Source: Saprospiraceae bacterium (lineage in GTDB: Bacteria > Bacteroidota > Bacteroidia > Chitinophagales > Saprospiraceae). From it: a DNA stretch of 64,000 nt. Below the pieces are notes generated by a model. The model saw only the letters and a program-made list of their open reading frames with translations. It made no database searches and was not told where the DNA came from. A program made the translations under genes and the position numbers. The stretch is from NCBI GenBank assembly GCA_016715405.1, contig JADKAE010000011.1:62001-126000 (forward strand). Reading direction: 5' to 3'. Below, piece after piece: positions 1 to 16,000 of this stretch. The first letter of the stretch is position 1. Every line of letters starts with the position of its first letter.

Positions 1-2719
1 TTCAGGCAAAAACTGAAACAACCCTGGTCGTTGGACTTCAACGAAGACCTGGATATCCCGCCCTATCTGCGATTGGGGAAATTACCGGATGGTTTTCATC
101 GTGGGATTTTTACCAATAGTATTGGCTCCAATAGCGCCCTTGGGAAGTATATTAAATACGAACTCAAATCATATCAACATGACCTGAAAGGCGTCGCCTA
201 CCGGGAGTTCATGGAAAAATTGCTGGGCAAGTTGGCCGAATGCGGTTTTTGAAACGCGAAAATAATGGTGGCACAGCCGACGGCGCCTATTCGTTGTGGC
301 AACTCGACGTGTCGAAAATTCAGTGGACCCTGGGCGATGGCAAATCCGTAAAACGCGACGCCGTGCGGATGATTTCCTACAAGGAGGATTATGACCTCCA
401 GCCCAATGCCTATTACAAGCAATTGTATATGCAGGCTTTCCGCGAAATGAAACCCCTGGAAGGCCGCGAACATACCGGCCAATTGGGCTATGCCGACCGC
501 ATCGAACGAGAGGATAAATTCCGCAAAGGCGATATCAGCGCTTTGTTTTGTTCGCCTACTATGGAACTGGGTATTGACATTGCCAATCTGAACGTGGTGC
601 ATCTGCGCAATGTGCCGCCCAGCCCCGCCAATTACGCCCAGCGCAGCGGACGCGCAGGCCGTAGCGGACAAGGCGCGCTGGTTTTTACATATTGCTCTTC
701 TTTTGCCCCGCACGACCGGCATTTTTTTAAACACAAGGAAGATATGATCGCCGGCGTGGTGGCGCCGCCACGAATGGACCTGCTCAACCGCGAGTTGCTG
801 CTGTCGCATATCAATGCATTGTACCTGGCAGCACTCGGATTGGGCGGTATCGAACGCTCTATCGCAGAAATTGTCGACTTGCAGCAATATCCGCAACTGC
901 CGCTGAAAAGGAAGTCTGGGAGAAATTTCGGGATGGGCACGACGATCGCTGCAAGGAAGTATTGCAGACTAGCCGCGCTGTTTTGGAAGGCATTTTGCCG
1001 CAATTGCAGACGACCAACTGGTATTCGGAGGCGTTTTTGATAAGCCATATCGACAACATTCCCCAGGTTTTTGACACGGCTATCAATCGCTGGCGCGAAC
1101 TCTACCGGAGCGCACAAGAGCAAATGGTGCGGGCACAAGGCATCCTCAGCAATCCGGTGTACGGCCCGAATTCGGAAGAAAGCAGAAATGCGTGGAACCT
1201 GGAGAAACAAGCCGTCAGGCAGCTCGACCTGTTGCGCAACGAATCGGGGAATCGAGGTAATAATCTCTCGGAGTTTTATCCTTACCGGTATTTGGCCTCC
1301 GAAGGTTTTCTGCCGGGTTACAATTTTACCCGCCTGCCGCTCCGCGCCTTCCTGTCAGGTGGCAAACAAGATGGCGAATACATCAGCCGACCCAGGTTTT
1401 TGGCGCTGCGGGAATTCGGCCCCCGCAATATCGTGTATTACAACGGCTTAAAATTCAATATCAACCGAATGAACACGATGGATGCCGCCTCGAAATTAGT
1501 CAGAGCCAAAACGTCCAAACACTCCGGGTACTTTTTCATTGGCGAAGATTACAACGCCAATCTCTGTCCGGTGACCCATACCCAAATGGACGGCGACGCG
1601 CACCGCGATTTGTTTACCGACCTGATTCCGATGGCCGAAACAACCGGTGATGTGCAGGAGCGCATTTCGTGCGAGGAAGAAGAACGCACGTCTACCGGTT
1701 TTGAATTAAAAACCTATTTTTCCGTTACCGGCGGCTTTGAGCAGACCAAGCCGGTGGAAGTCTACCACGAAGATGATTTGCTGCTAAGGATGTATTTTAT
1801 CCCGGCAGCCAATATTATTCAGGTCAATACCCGTTGGCGGCGCTCCAAAACCAAGGGTTTTCCAATGGGCCTGCGCACCGGCTTCTGGAAGCGGGAAAAA
1901 GAAATGGAAACGCCCGGCCCGAATGCGGAGGAAATTCGCCGCATCATGCCCTACACCACCGGCAATGCCGACTCTTTGTATATCCAACCGGTCAGCAGGC
2001 TCAACCTGGAAACCGGCCCTACTTCCACCTTGCTGTACGCGCTCAAGCGGGCAGTGGAGAACCTCTATCAGGTGGAATCTAATGAAATCGGCGCTTATGT
2101 GATGGGCGAAACCGAACGCCCCAATATCCTGTTGTTCATCCGCAGGCTTTTTGGAAATCGTAAAAGAGGCTTATAAAGTGTGTTGGTTTGAAAGAGGGGA
2201 AGATGTGCATCCGCTGGCGCCCAATGCACCGGTGGCCTCTTATGACGACCTGCTTTCTTACTACAACCAACGCGACCACGACAAGATCAACCGGTTCGAC
2301 ATCAAGGAAGCCCTCGAATTGCTGCTGCATTGCCGGATCGTACTGCCGCCCAAAGCCATCTACGGCGATCTGGAACAACAAAAAAGGTGCTGGTAGAAGA
2401 AAGCGACCCGAATTCCACGCTGGAACAAAAATTTATCCATTATTTGCACCAAAACGGACTGCGGATGCCGGATACAACCCAGGTGAAGATGTCGCAGGTG
2501 AATGGATTGTATATCCAGCCCGATTTTGTGTACGAACCCAATATCGCTATTTTCGTCGACGGCAGCGTACACGACAAAGCCGGGGTCCGCGCCGATGACG
2601 AGATCAAACGCAAAGCCCTGCGCAACGCCGGCTGGCAGGTGCTGGTATGGCGTTACGATGAACCTATTGAAGCCTTTATTCAAAAACGCCCCGATATTTT
2701 TTATAAAGTAAAATCGTAA
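1..2719 (+). CDS. DISARM-like DEAD/DEAH helicase with DUF1998-type C-terminal region and nuclease-like tail (5' partial)
   Basis: This is the C-terminal part of a large superfamily 2 helicase; the N-terminal ATPase lobe lies before the window. Helicase motif V/VI is clear (ELGIDIANL, then QRSGRAGRSG near 630-670). A region of the type found after the helicase in DrmA/DrmB and DUF1998 proteins follows (SEFYPYRYLASEGFLPGYN near 1270, then ALREFGPRN). The last 120 residues look like a Vsr/DUF559-type PD-(D/E)XK fold: TLEQKF, then QPDF, then IFVDGSVHD (about 2410-2580). The reading frame changes near 240, 900, 2150 and 2390, but the protein reads on smoothly each time, so I treat it as one gene. 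DrmA/DrmB-type proteins remodel DNA for anti-phage restriction. Assignment to DISARM is inference from the next two genes; a Druantia-like DUF1998 helicase is the alternative. Confidence 0.7.
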
Positions 2720-2724
2720 CCCCT

Positions 2725-5581
<2,857 letters not shown>

Positions 5582-8500
5582 ATGCAATTTCACGCCATAC
5601 ACCTACAAGGAAACATCCTCTCTGCCGAACTGCTCGACCAGATCCAGAACGACCAGCACGCCGTGGGCCAGGCGCCCAAAGACTTCTGGCTGGAGCCCGG
5701 CGCGAAGGTGCGCGACGAGATCCAGCGCGCCTGGGCCGATGTGAAAGACCAGTACCAGATTTTCAACCGCCGGCAGGAGAAACTGAAGGAAGGCGATACC
5801 GGCCGCGCCGATACCCGCAAATACTGGATGCTCGATGTCTTCGACTACCTGGGCTACAAACTCGAACCCGCCCCGGAGGAAACGCTTAACGGTAAAGCCT
5901 ACCGCATCAGCCACCGCGCCGCCAACCTCGACGGCCTGCCCGTGCACATCGCCGGCATCCACGAAAGCCTCGACCGCAAACCCGATGGCCGTGGCAGCAT
6001 GAGCCCGCATGCCCTGGTCCAGGAATACCTGAACGTGACCGAACACGCGTACGGCTTGGTGACCAACGGCGCCCAGTTGCGCCTGCTGCGCGACAGCTCG
6101 CGCCTCACCCGGCTCTCGTACCTGGAATTCGACCTTGTCAAAATACTCGAAGAAGACCGCTACGCCGATTTTGCCTTGCTGTACCGCATCCTGCACGCCA
6201 GCCGCATGCCGCGTACCGCTGCCGACGCCCCTGTTGCCCTCATCGAGCGCTACCACACCGACTCCCTGGCCGCCGGCTCGCGCATCCGCGAAAAGCTGGC
6301 CGGTAGCGTAGAACAGGCCATCATCGGCTTCGCCAACGGCTTCCTGCAACACCCCGACAACGAAACCCTACGCCAAGCCCTGCAGGAAGGCAGGCTGGAC
6401 GCCGAAGGCTTCTACGACGAACTACTGCGGCTGATATACCGCCTGCTCTTTCTCATGGTCACCGAAGAGCGCAACCTCATCTACCCCGAACCCGAAGAAA
6501 ACAACAGCTCGACCCCAAAGAATCTGCCCGCCGGCAGATCTACTACCGGCACTACGCCGTCAACCGCCTGCGGCAACTGGCCGAAAAGCGCCTCTACGAC
6601 CAGCATCGCTACTCCGACCTGTGGCAAGGGCTGCTCGAAACCTTCCGCCTCTTCGAAGCCGAGCGCTACGGCAAACCGCTGGGTTTACAACCCCTGGCCG
6701 GCGACCTGTTCTCCGCCCAGGCCCTGGCCTACCTCGGCCAATGCCGTCTCGACAACGACAGCCTGCTGCGAGCCGTCTTCCTGCTATCGGCATTCGAAAA
6801 CGAACAGCACACAGATCATCCGCGTCAACTACGCCGCCCTCGACGTAGAAGAATTCGGCTCCGTTTACGAAGGCCTGCTCGAATATCGGCCCGCCGTAAT
6901 CCGCCAGCCCTGGCAGTTTCGCTTCGAAAAAGGCTCGGCGCGCAGCAGCTCCGGCTCGCACTACACCCCCGACGAACTCGTCCACCCGCTTATCAAACAC
7001 TCGCTGGACTATCTCATCGAAGACCGGCTCAAGCAAGACCCCAGCGGAGAAAACCTGCTCAGCCTCAAAGTTGCCGACGTAGCCTGCGGCTCCGGCCATA
7101 TCCTGTTAGCCGCCGCGCGCCGTATAGCCCTCAAGCTGGCCCAGGCGCGCACGCAGGAAGACCAGCCCGCGCCCAGGTCCCTACCGCCGCGCCCTGCGCG
7201 AGGTCGTACAGCACTGCATCTACGGCGTGGACAAAAACCCGCTGGCCGTAGAACTCTGCAAAGTAGCCCTCTGGCTGGAGACCCACAACCCCGGCCAGCC
7301 GCTCAACTTCCTCGACCACCGCATACGTTGCGGCGACGCCATCGTGGGCTTGGGCCGCGCCGAAGACCTCGACAACGGCATACCCGACGAAGCCTTCAAA
7401 ACCCTGCCGGGCGACGACAAAGAAGTAGCCGCCCGCCTGCGCAAAGCCAACAAAGAAGCCCGCGAAGGCATGGCCCAGATACGCAAGGCAGGCCGCGAAG
7501 AAATCCTGCAGCGCCTCTCCGCTCTGGGCGCCGACTGGAAAAACCTGGATAGCCTCGAAGAAAATACCGTACAAGCCGTAGAAGCCAAACGCAAACAATA
7601 CGAAAACCTGCGCAACGGCGCCCAGTGGTGGCGGCTCAAACAACTCGCCGACCTGGCCACCGCTCAGTTTTTTATACCCAAAACCCCGGCGAACGAACAC
7701 TACCTCAGCACCGAAAAAGATTTTCGCGACTACAGCAGCGGCCGCAAAGCCCTGCAAACCCAAGCCGGGCCAAAGCCGTGGCCGTAGCCGAACGACGCCG
7801 CTTTTTCACTGGTTCCTGGAATTCCCGGAGGTGATGGCGCCAGGTGGCTTTGATTGCGTGGTGGGGAATCCGCCGTTTTTGGGGGGAAAAAATCAGAGCA
7901 GCTTTGGCGAAGCATTCCTGGAATACCAAAAATTTCACAACCCATCTGGCGGGTAACAGATTTAATCGTATTTTTCCGGCGAATATTTGGGGTCATCCGG
8001 CAGGGCGGTTTTAATCGCTTAATTTCTACCAATACAATCTCACAAGGCGGCAAGAAGATGGCCTTGATATTATCGCTAAAAAAGGCGGCGCCATCATCCT
8101 CGCCTTACGCAGCATTAAATGGCCTGGTAAAGCTGCGGTGGAAGTCTCGTTATTGTCAACTAAACAAGGGAATTTGAGCAAGAAGGTCTTGTTGGACAAA
8201 AGCAAGTAAAACCATTAAGCTCCTTTCTCCGACGCCGATACAATGGAGAATCCTTTCCCGCTGAAATAAAACGAAGGAAAAAGTTTTATGGGAATTATGT
8301 ACTTGGGTAAGGCTTTGTATTAGAGCCAAGCAGAAGGCAATGCTTATGCTAAAAACCTGAAAATAATAAGGATGTTTTTTCCCTTATCTTAATGGAGAAG
8401 AGTTAAATAACTCACCCATTCAAAAACCAAGTCGATAGGTGATTAACTTTTATGATCTGGCAGGAAAAGTAGGCGAAAACATATCCCGAATGTTTTGCAA

Positions 8501-9440
8501 TTCTTGAGCAACGAGTAAAGCCGGAAAGATTAGCAAAGGCTGATAAATCTAATAGAGAAAAATGGTGGCTTCACGCTAGGAATAGATCTAACCTATATAG
8601 AGTTATTTCAAATAATAAAAGAGTATTAGTGACGGCTCAGAGTTAGTAAAACAGTTGCCTTTTCATTTGTCGATACAAATCAGGTCTATGACTCAAAGCT
8701 TATTGTATTTTCTTTTGAAAAGTATTTTTATTTAGCATCTTCAATCAAGTCTTCATTATAATTGGGCATGGAAATATTGTACTACTATGAAAAATGATTT
8801 AAGTTATACACCAGAAAAAATATTTGAGACATTTCCTTTTCCTGATCCTAGTACTATATTAAATGAATCTCATTTAGAAACATTAGGCGAAACCTACCAC
8901 GAGTTTCGTCGGCAGCTCATGATGGGCATGTGGTTAGGTCTCACCAAAACCTACAACCTCTTCCACGCCCGGTCCTTGCCTATGGCTGAAGAGGCTGGCG
9001 TAGTCGCGGCCTTACCACCCAAAGACATCGAAAAGCAATACGGCAAAGAAACTGCGTCGCTCATCAGGCACCTGGCGGCGAGTCAGGAGGCCGTGTATAG
9101 TTTGGAGCAATGCCTGTCCGGCATCCACCGCCTGCGCGAGTTACACGTCGAGATGGATCAGGCCGTGCTGGAGGCCTACGGCTGGAGCGACATCTCCCTC
9201 CGGCATGACTTCTACGAAGTGGATTATCTGCCGGAGAACGACCGGGTGCGGTATACCATTCACCCCGAGGCGCGGCGGGAAATCCTCAAGCGCCTGCTGG
9301 AGTTGAATCATCGGCTATATGCCGAGGAGGTGGCCCAGGGGCTGCATGATAAAAAAAGCGGTGCGGGTCGTAAAAAGGGTGTTGGGAGTGAAACAAAAGG
9401 GGGTGGGGATACGTATGGGAAGCAGGGGGAGTTGTTTTAG
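5582..9440 (+). CDS. Eco57I/DrmMI-type N6-adenine DNA methyltransferase
   Basis: This is a large type II/PglX-like adenine methyltransferase of about 1,280 residues. The SAM-binding motif is VADVACGSGHILLAAARR (near 7070) and the catalytic motif IV is NPPF inside VVGNPPFLGG (near 7870). The segment WAWKYCTTMKNDLSYTPEK (near 8770) is typical of the region after the target-recognition part. In DISARM-type systems the enzyme marks self DNA. The start at 5582 (MQFHAIHLQG) is a choice, because the frame is open upstream into the SNF2 gene. Several frame changes break it (near 6510, 6790, 7180, 7790 and through 7900-8790); the stretch 8180-8780 is too damaged to translate confidently. The part from about 7890 to 8890 is clearly more AT-rich than the rest of the gene. 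Confidence 0.75.
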
Positions 9441-9524
9441 GAATGTTTAATTAATTTGCAGATATGATAACAAGAAAATACAAATTGATTATGACTTGGG
9501 TGATAAAATAAAAAACTTGTTGAA

Positions 9525-12500
9525 ATGCTTACAAAAACTATGGAAATATGGCAGGCTTTCATAGAAGCCCAAGATGTGATAACTAGCCAATATTCGGAGC
9601 CGTTCGCCATCGTCTATAAAAATTCGACTGAGGAAGGTGAGTACCATTTTACCTATTCTGAAAAGCTATACGACTCTGTCATTGCGGAAATAAAAGCAGT
9701 GTTTAGAGAAATTTCGGAGGATGATATTTATTTGAAAGAAGGATACTTCCTTTATCCTTTAGAATTCATGAATCGGCTAGATAGCCGGAAGTTAGAAGCA
9801 CTAAAGGAATTCTGTGATGCGAACTATTTTGACTTAATGATCAAACCTTGTATTACTGGTCAAGTTCGATTAATTAATGATCCTTTTCTGTCACTGAGCA
9901 AAGAAATTAATCTAGATATTTCTCTAGGTGGCGAAGCGTTTGCTACTTTGGAGCAAATCCATGCTATAGACAAAGCGTTAAAAAATCATCCGGACATGGA
10001 AAGGGTTCCTCAAATAGGAGCAATTCTAAAAATTTCAGCATCGGAGCATCTAATAGATCAACACTTCCAAAAAGCTAGTAAGTATTTAATAGAAGAGGTG
10101 CAATTGAGGGAATTTAGTGACATAGGAATTACTAAGGATTTAATTATTAAAAACACATTCATCAAGGAGCGCCATTCAAATTGGATATTAGAAAATACTT
10201 TATATGGAAGAGCATTTCATAGAATTGTAATTACTCCTCATAAAGATGCACTTGAAATTTTCCTAAAGGAGAAAAAACGTCGTAGAATCTTCTTTAAGGA
10301 AGAAGATAACTCCGGGCTTAGTGGTATTATTTTGCCAGATCTGTTTAATGATGAATTTCACTTCTTATGTGAGAAAAATATCTCATTGGTAGAGCTGAAA
10401 TTTGAGATCTTATTTCGCAAAAAGTCATTTGAGATATACTTAGGGAAGGGAAATTTTGAAATCAGGCATGAACATGTTTTTAAGATCGATAACCAAAAAT
10501 TTCTTGAATACATTAAGCATTCTATAACTTATAGTCTATTCCAGATTAGTGAAGGTGCTGAAACTATATCTTTGATTTTACTTCAAATGAAGAGTTGAAA
10601 AAATATATTGCAGAGCTAGATAAACTAGAAGATGTTTTTTATCGTGGCCTGAATGATAGCCATAGATATAAAATCAGGTTCGATTATAATTCTCCGCTAA
10701 CAGATTTTGCAAGCGTATTGCACGAAATACCAAGTGTCCAAACCAATCTTGTTGAGGGAGGCACAAAACTCCTCTTTAGATGTTACTTTGATGAAGCAAA
10801 CGAAATTCCACAGTTAAAGACTCTATTGGTAAACAGCCTGAATACTTTAGACAACCATCTTTTTAGATCAGGCTTTGATGAAATTGAAGAAGGTCGAATT
10901 AAATTCAGTCTCTATTTTAGAGAGGAGGAATATTTCGAGGAGGTTGAAAATAAACTACTTTATCTAAAAGGTGAAGAAATTCTTGTCTCTGAAACGAAAA
11001 AGCCCATCGGAATACTAACGAAAGTCAAGTTTCCTGAACTTGTAATTAATTCCGATTCTATGACCCTTGATTTCGATGAGGGGCAGCAAATAAGGGTCTA
11101 TGGTTTACTGAAGGGAGAAAAAGACAAAATAAAAGATTAAAGGATACTATAAACGCAATTTTTGATGATAAAAGTTCAATAATCAATAAGAACTTAAAAG
11201 AACTACTCATTGATCCATCTGGGGCTCGAACAATACAAGGTGAAATTGTTGATACCAAAGAGTATAGAGAGCTCATTCAATTTATTGAAGATGAACTATT
11301 GACTCCACGAGAGAGAATTAATGACCGTCAAATGGAAGCCGTTGTTAAGTCAATAATTAGTGAGGATTTATTTGTAATCCAAGGACCTCCCGGAACCGGA
11401 AAATCAACTGCGATAGCTGAGATTATCTGGCAACACATTCGTAATCATCTCCGAAAAGAAATTGCTGGAAGTTATAAAATTCTAGTAACCTCTGAAACGA
11501 ACCTTGCTGTTGATAATGCATTAGACAAACTTCGAAGTAGGCACCATACCTTGATAAAGCCTATCCGATTTGGTTCTGAGGATAAATTAGATAAAGAAGG
11601 TCGAAGATTCGCCTTGGAAAATCTCCATAATTGGGTGGAAACGGGACAGGATGAGATGGATGAAGAAGAGAAATTTGCGAACGTAAATATCATTGAAGAT
11701 TGGATGCAGCAAATTTCAAAAAGAGTTACTGCTTATGCAGATGAAAATACCTGTCGAATTATTTCAGATTGGCAAAAAGAACTGAATAATCCTACAAAGC
11801 ATATTCGGAAACTCTTTTTTGATGCATATACAGAGCACGTTAATGTAATAGGGGCAACTTGCAGTTCTATCGGAAAGTTAAGTTCTACTGGGAAGCTAAC
11901 AAGGTTTTTCAATGAGTATTTAAAAGTCTATCATCCTACCGTTTCCTTCAAAGAGTCATTCAGAAAAAAAATTGAATTCGACTTAGTTATTCAAGACGAA
12001 GCCAGCAAAGCTTCACCACCTGAGCTAGCTTTACCTTGCATTTATGGAAAGAAAGCTATCCTAATTGGTGATCATAGGCAACTCCCCCCTATGGTTGACA
12101 CCAATGAGTTTAAGGAGAATTTAAATAATTTAAAAAACAAAAGTAAAGACAAAGAATATAGAAGATCTATTGCAAGATTAATCAGAACAATTGATGGCAA
12201 TAGAACATCTTTTGAAAAATCTCACTTCGAAACCTTATTTAAGAAAATCCCCACGAATTTAAAGACTACCTTCAATTTGCAGTATCGGATGCACCCAGCT
12301 ATAAATGAAACAATTAAACAGTTCTATATTGAAGAGGGTGGATTGGATTGTGGATTAATTGTCCCTGTAGACCTTGGAGTAAATGCTCCTGATTTGAATA
12401 ACTTTGCTAGCCGATATCACGGAATTGAAGTTGGGGATCTTTTAACAAGTGAGACGCATGTATTGTGGCTGAACGTTGACACTCCTGAGTTTAAAAAAGG

Positions 12501-13029
12501 TACTTCAAGAGTAAACTATGGTGAAATTGAGGCCATAGACTATCTAATCCATCGGATAAGCAATTCTGAAAGGTTTAAAGAATTCATCTCTTTTTGGCCC
12601 GATGCTCTTATGGAAGAAAAACAGATAGGGGTAATTACCTTTTATGGGGCACAAGCAGGGATGTTGGGCGAATTGAAGCAAAAGTATCCTTTGGTGCCTT
12701 TGAGAATCTCTCCCGTGGATCGCTTTCAGGGAATGGAAAGAAACATAATTATCATTTCAACAGTAAGGAGTCATTGTATTGCTGAGTTTCCGAATCAAAA
12801 ACCAGATTATGAAAGGTTTGGGGATTTAGGTTACCCCAAACAGCCTAGCTTAGGGTTTGCTGAATTTCCAAATCGACTAAATGTTGCTCTATCAAGAGCG
12901 AAACGTCTATTAATTATTGTTGGAAATGCAAAGCTATTCTCTCAAAAAAAAATATACAGCAATGTATTAGATACGATCAAAGGACATCCTAATGCTCGCT
13001 TTGTAAATTTTAAAGATCTCGAAAACTAA
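9525..13029 (+). CDS. UPF1/DNA2-like superfamily 1 helicase with unrecognised N-terminal half
   Basis: This protein of about 1,170 residues has an SF1B helicase core in its second half. Walker A is QGPPGTGKST (near 11390), Walker B is QDEASKA (near 11995), then GDHRQLPPM, QYRMHPAI (near 12285), VDRFQGMER (near 12720) and LNVALSRAKR (near 12885). These are the AAA_11/AAA_12 motifs of UPF1, DNA2 and NAM7 proteins. The first 590 residues match no family I know; they are acidic, mixed alpha/beta by eye, with no signal peptide. Frame changes near 10560 and 11100 split it; both joins read through cleanly (FDFTSNEELKKYIAEL and TINAIFDDKSSI). It lies six bases before the giant DarT-like gene on the same strand and shares its AT-rich composition, so the two are probably co-expressed. 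A nucleic-acid sensing or unwinding role in defence is inference. Confidence 0.8.
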
Positions 13030-13035
13030 TTCGTC

Positions 13036-16000
13036 ATGAACTTATTTTGGTCGATAAAGATTGGTCCTTAAAGGTATCTTGGTATCCAATTTTGTTCCGA
13101 AAGGTTATTCCACTTTTTTCATACGAAAAGGTTTTTCTTGAACTAATTTCGATAAATGAAGGAATAATAGAAAAGAATAAGTTGGGACAAATATTAGGAT
13201 TTGGAATTACAGATAACAAATCTATAAACACCTACGAGGATCCTGCTGAAAAAAAAAATTTTTGAAGTATTATTAAAACAGCTAAGGGACTATCACCTAA
13301 TTACTTCAGCGTGGGACATTAAAACTCAGCAAGAACAAGTTGTCCTGGACTATTGGGGGTATAAAGCGATAGAGGACGATTGTAAGTATTCTTTTTATGA
13401 AGGTTTATTTCCTGTATATGATCATCTATTTATAGAATATGAAGAATCGGAAGGTAGCTTTTTTCCTTTTTTTAAGTTCTCATTAGATTTTTTAATAAAA
13501 GAAGAAAAGGGATGCCATGCTTATCTTCTTGAGCGAAATGTTTCTAACGAAGCCGCCTTCATCTTTAAAAAAGTTCAAGCGAATTTAACCTTGAAGCCTT
13601 TGGAAAATACTATCATCGATTATGCAATACCGGAAAGAAGTTTTTTTTTGTCGGAAGAAGTTGTGCCTGTCTCTATCACCTTGATAAATGAAGGCGAAGG
13701 TAACTTAATAAAGCTCAGTAAAGATTCTTTTGATCTACCTGAACTAGATACTTATTTAAGAGATAGCAGGAACAATATTGTTTATCAAGAATTACTTCAC
13801 TTCGCTGAGTATAATTTCATTCTGAAAAATTCGGATCGACTTAGTGTGGAGCATCTTTCTATATACAGAAAATATGTTGATTGGGAAACTATTTTGAAAG
13901 ATGAACGAGTAGAATGGAATGAAGATTTATTCAAACTCTTTTCTAATAAAGAGGTTTCTAATGGAGCATTATGGATTGAAGTTGCAAACAATTGCCCAAG
14001 GTCGTTGTTAATCTCCCTGTTAGATGATTATGAAGGATTCCTAAATTGGTTAGTTCTAACAGAACTCTTAGAAGTAGAGTTTATTCTAAAAAGTTATTCA
14101 AAGTACCCTTGGGATACTGAAATACTAGTTAAACGTGCGAACAGTAGCCAAGTTGAGAGCTTACTCACTTCAGGCGAAGTGGAAGATGAAAATTTGGATT
14201 GGAGTATAGTAAATCAAAAACTAAGCAATAGTTTTATAGTTGAGAATTTTGATTCGATAGACTTTGACCTTAAATTACTTACAGAAGAGAGAAAGGATCT
14301 TTGTAAACAGCTATTACAAAAGTATCCATCCAGGAATTGGAATTGGGAGTATATTAATAAAGACTATGACCTTTTGTTTCTGTTCGAGAATCTGAAATTA
14401 TTTCAAGAACATTTAGAGCTATCGATCATTATCCCTAGAATTCTGAACGGCCCAGATCAGTTATTTAATGATTTTCTGGTGAATCCAGTTTTTAATAACG
14501 TATTAAATTCATTCTCTAATAATAGTGAAAGGCGTTTTTTTATAAACTCTAAGAGCAATGTTTTCCTTGACTACAAACGGATTCAATTCCTTGATGATTT
14601 TGATTTGGCCTTTTGGGGAAATGGTAGTATTTCTGGGATTGAAGTAAACAATAATTTGGTTTGGGATGAAGCGATTTTTTTGCAATACAAAAGTAAGGTT
14701 AAATCTATACATGGAAAGAAGCGAGTTTCAGAATTAATACCTAGCTTAAAAATAGTAAAGGAAAACTTAGATTTTGATTGGGATTTTTCTATCCTTTCGC
14801 AAAGAGAAGGTTTTCTCAATGATTTCAAGTTCATAGAAAGGTATAAAGATGATCTTGTTTACAGTAAAGTCCTTTTTCAGTTCCTTCTGAATTACTTCAA
14901 GAAGAATTATCCTTTTTCAAAGAATGGGGTGAAAAATCTGGCATAGAGGAGAGTTCACTCGCTGCCTTGAGAATCGATTCAATTTTCAAACTTTAATGAT
15001 TCTCATTTCTATTTATAAATTAGAGCAATGTGATTTTGATTGGCTAAATATTATAAATCGTTGCTCAATAGAAGGTGTTGAAAGGGTAGTTTTACTTAAT
15101 CAGATATTAATAAATGACTTACTCAATTCTTCTTTATTTATTGAATGTATTACGAAAAAGCTAAATGAAGATTTTATTATTGAGAACAATAATCTTGCCT
15201 GGGATTGGAAATTAGTTACAACCAGTAAATTGTCTAAAGAAAAACTTCATGATGAGAATATTCTTTCTGCAAATGCCAAACATTTATATTGGCCTTATAT
15301 CATTGAAGAGGTTTTATCAATTAAAGAGCTAACAATTGAAGAAAAGTTGCCGGAAGTTTCTGCTTATCTTTCTATTACTTCGGAGACTATTCAACAGAAA
15401 TCTTGGACAGCGATTACTGAGAAACTCCCTAACAAAGAACTCTGGAGAGCTATTGATGTAACCAAGGGGAAAGAATTATTTAATTGGGATTGGGATCTCA
15501 TCTCTTCTACAGAGAAAATCATTTATAACTTTTCTTTTGAAAACCTTGGAAAGATCGAACAATTTATTAATTGGGATAAATTATCTCAAAATCCTCAGTT
15601 GAGTCACATTTGGAAGTATTCAAAGAATTCATTTAGGAGATACGCAGAATGGAGGGATTATGTTTTTGGTTACTTAATTATATTCCGAGAAAAGTGGAAC
15701 TTTAAGTTATTGTCAAAGATTGGGGTGATTACATGGAGTATAGATATAATAGACTACTTTATAAATGATTGGGATTGGGATATTTTGTCAAAAGAGAGTA
15801 ACCTTCTAACTAAGATAAGCGATGATGAAGTACACTTTGATATACGCAATTTGAAAAGATACGAAAGAAGAATAAATTGGACGATCTTATCTGAACATTA
15901 CGAAGTCTCTATTTCAAAAAAAGAATTTGGTCAATTTTTAGAAAAGGATTGGGACTTCCAGCTGCTATCAAAACATCCAAATCTTTCTTTATCCTTTGAA

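Noticed and set aside
13047..13265. Separate small gene after the SF1 helicase
   Set aside because: Its protein continues in the next frame after an A-run (EKK, then IFEVLLKQLRDYH), so it is the N-terminus of the giant repeat-DarT protein.
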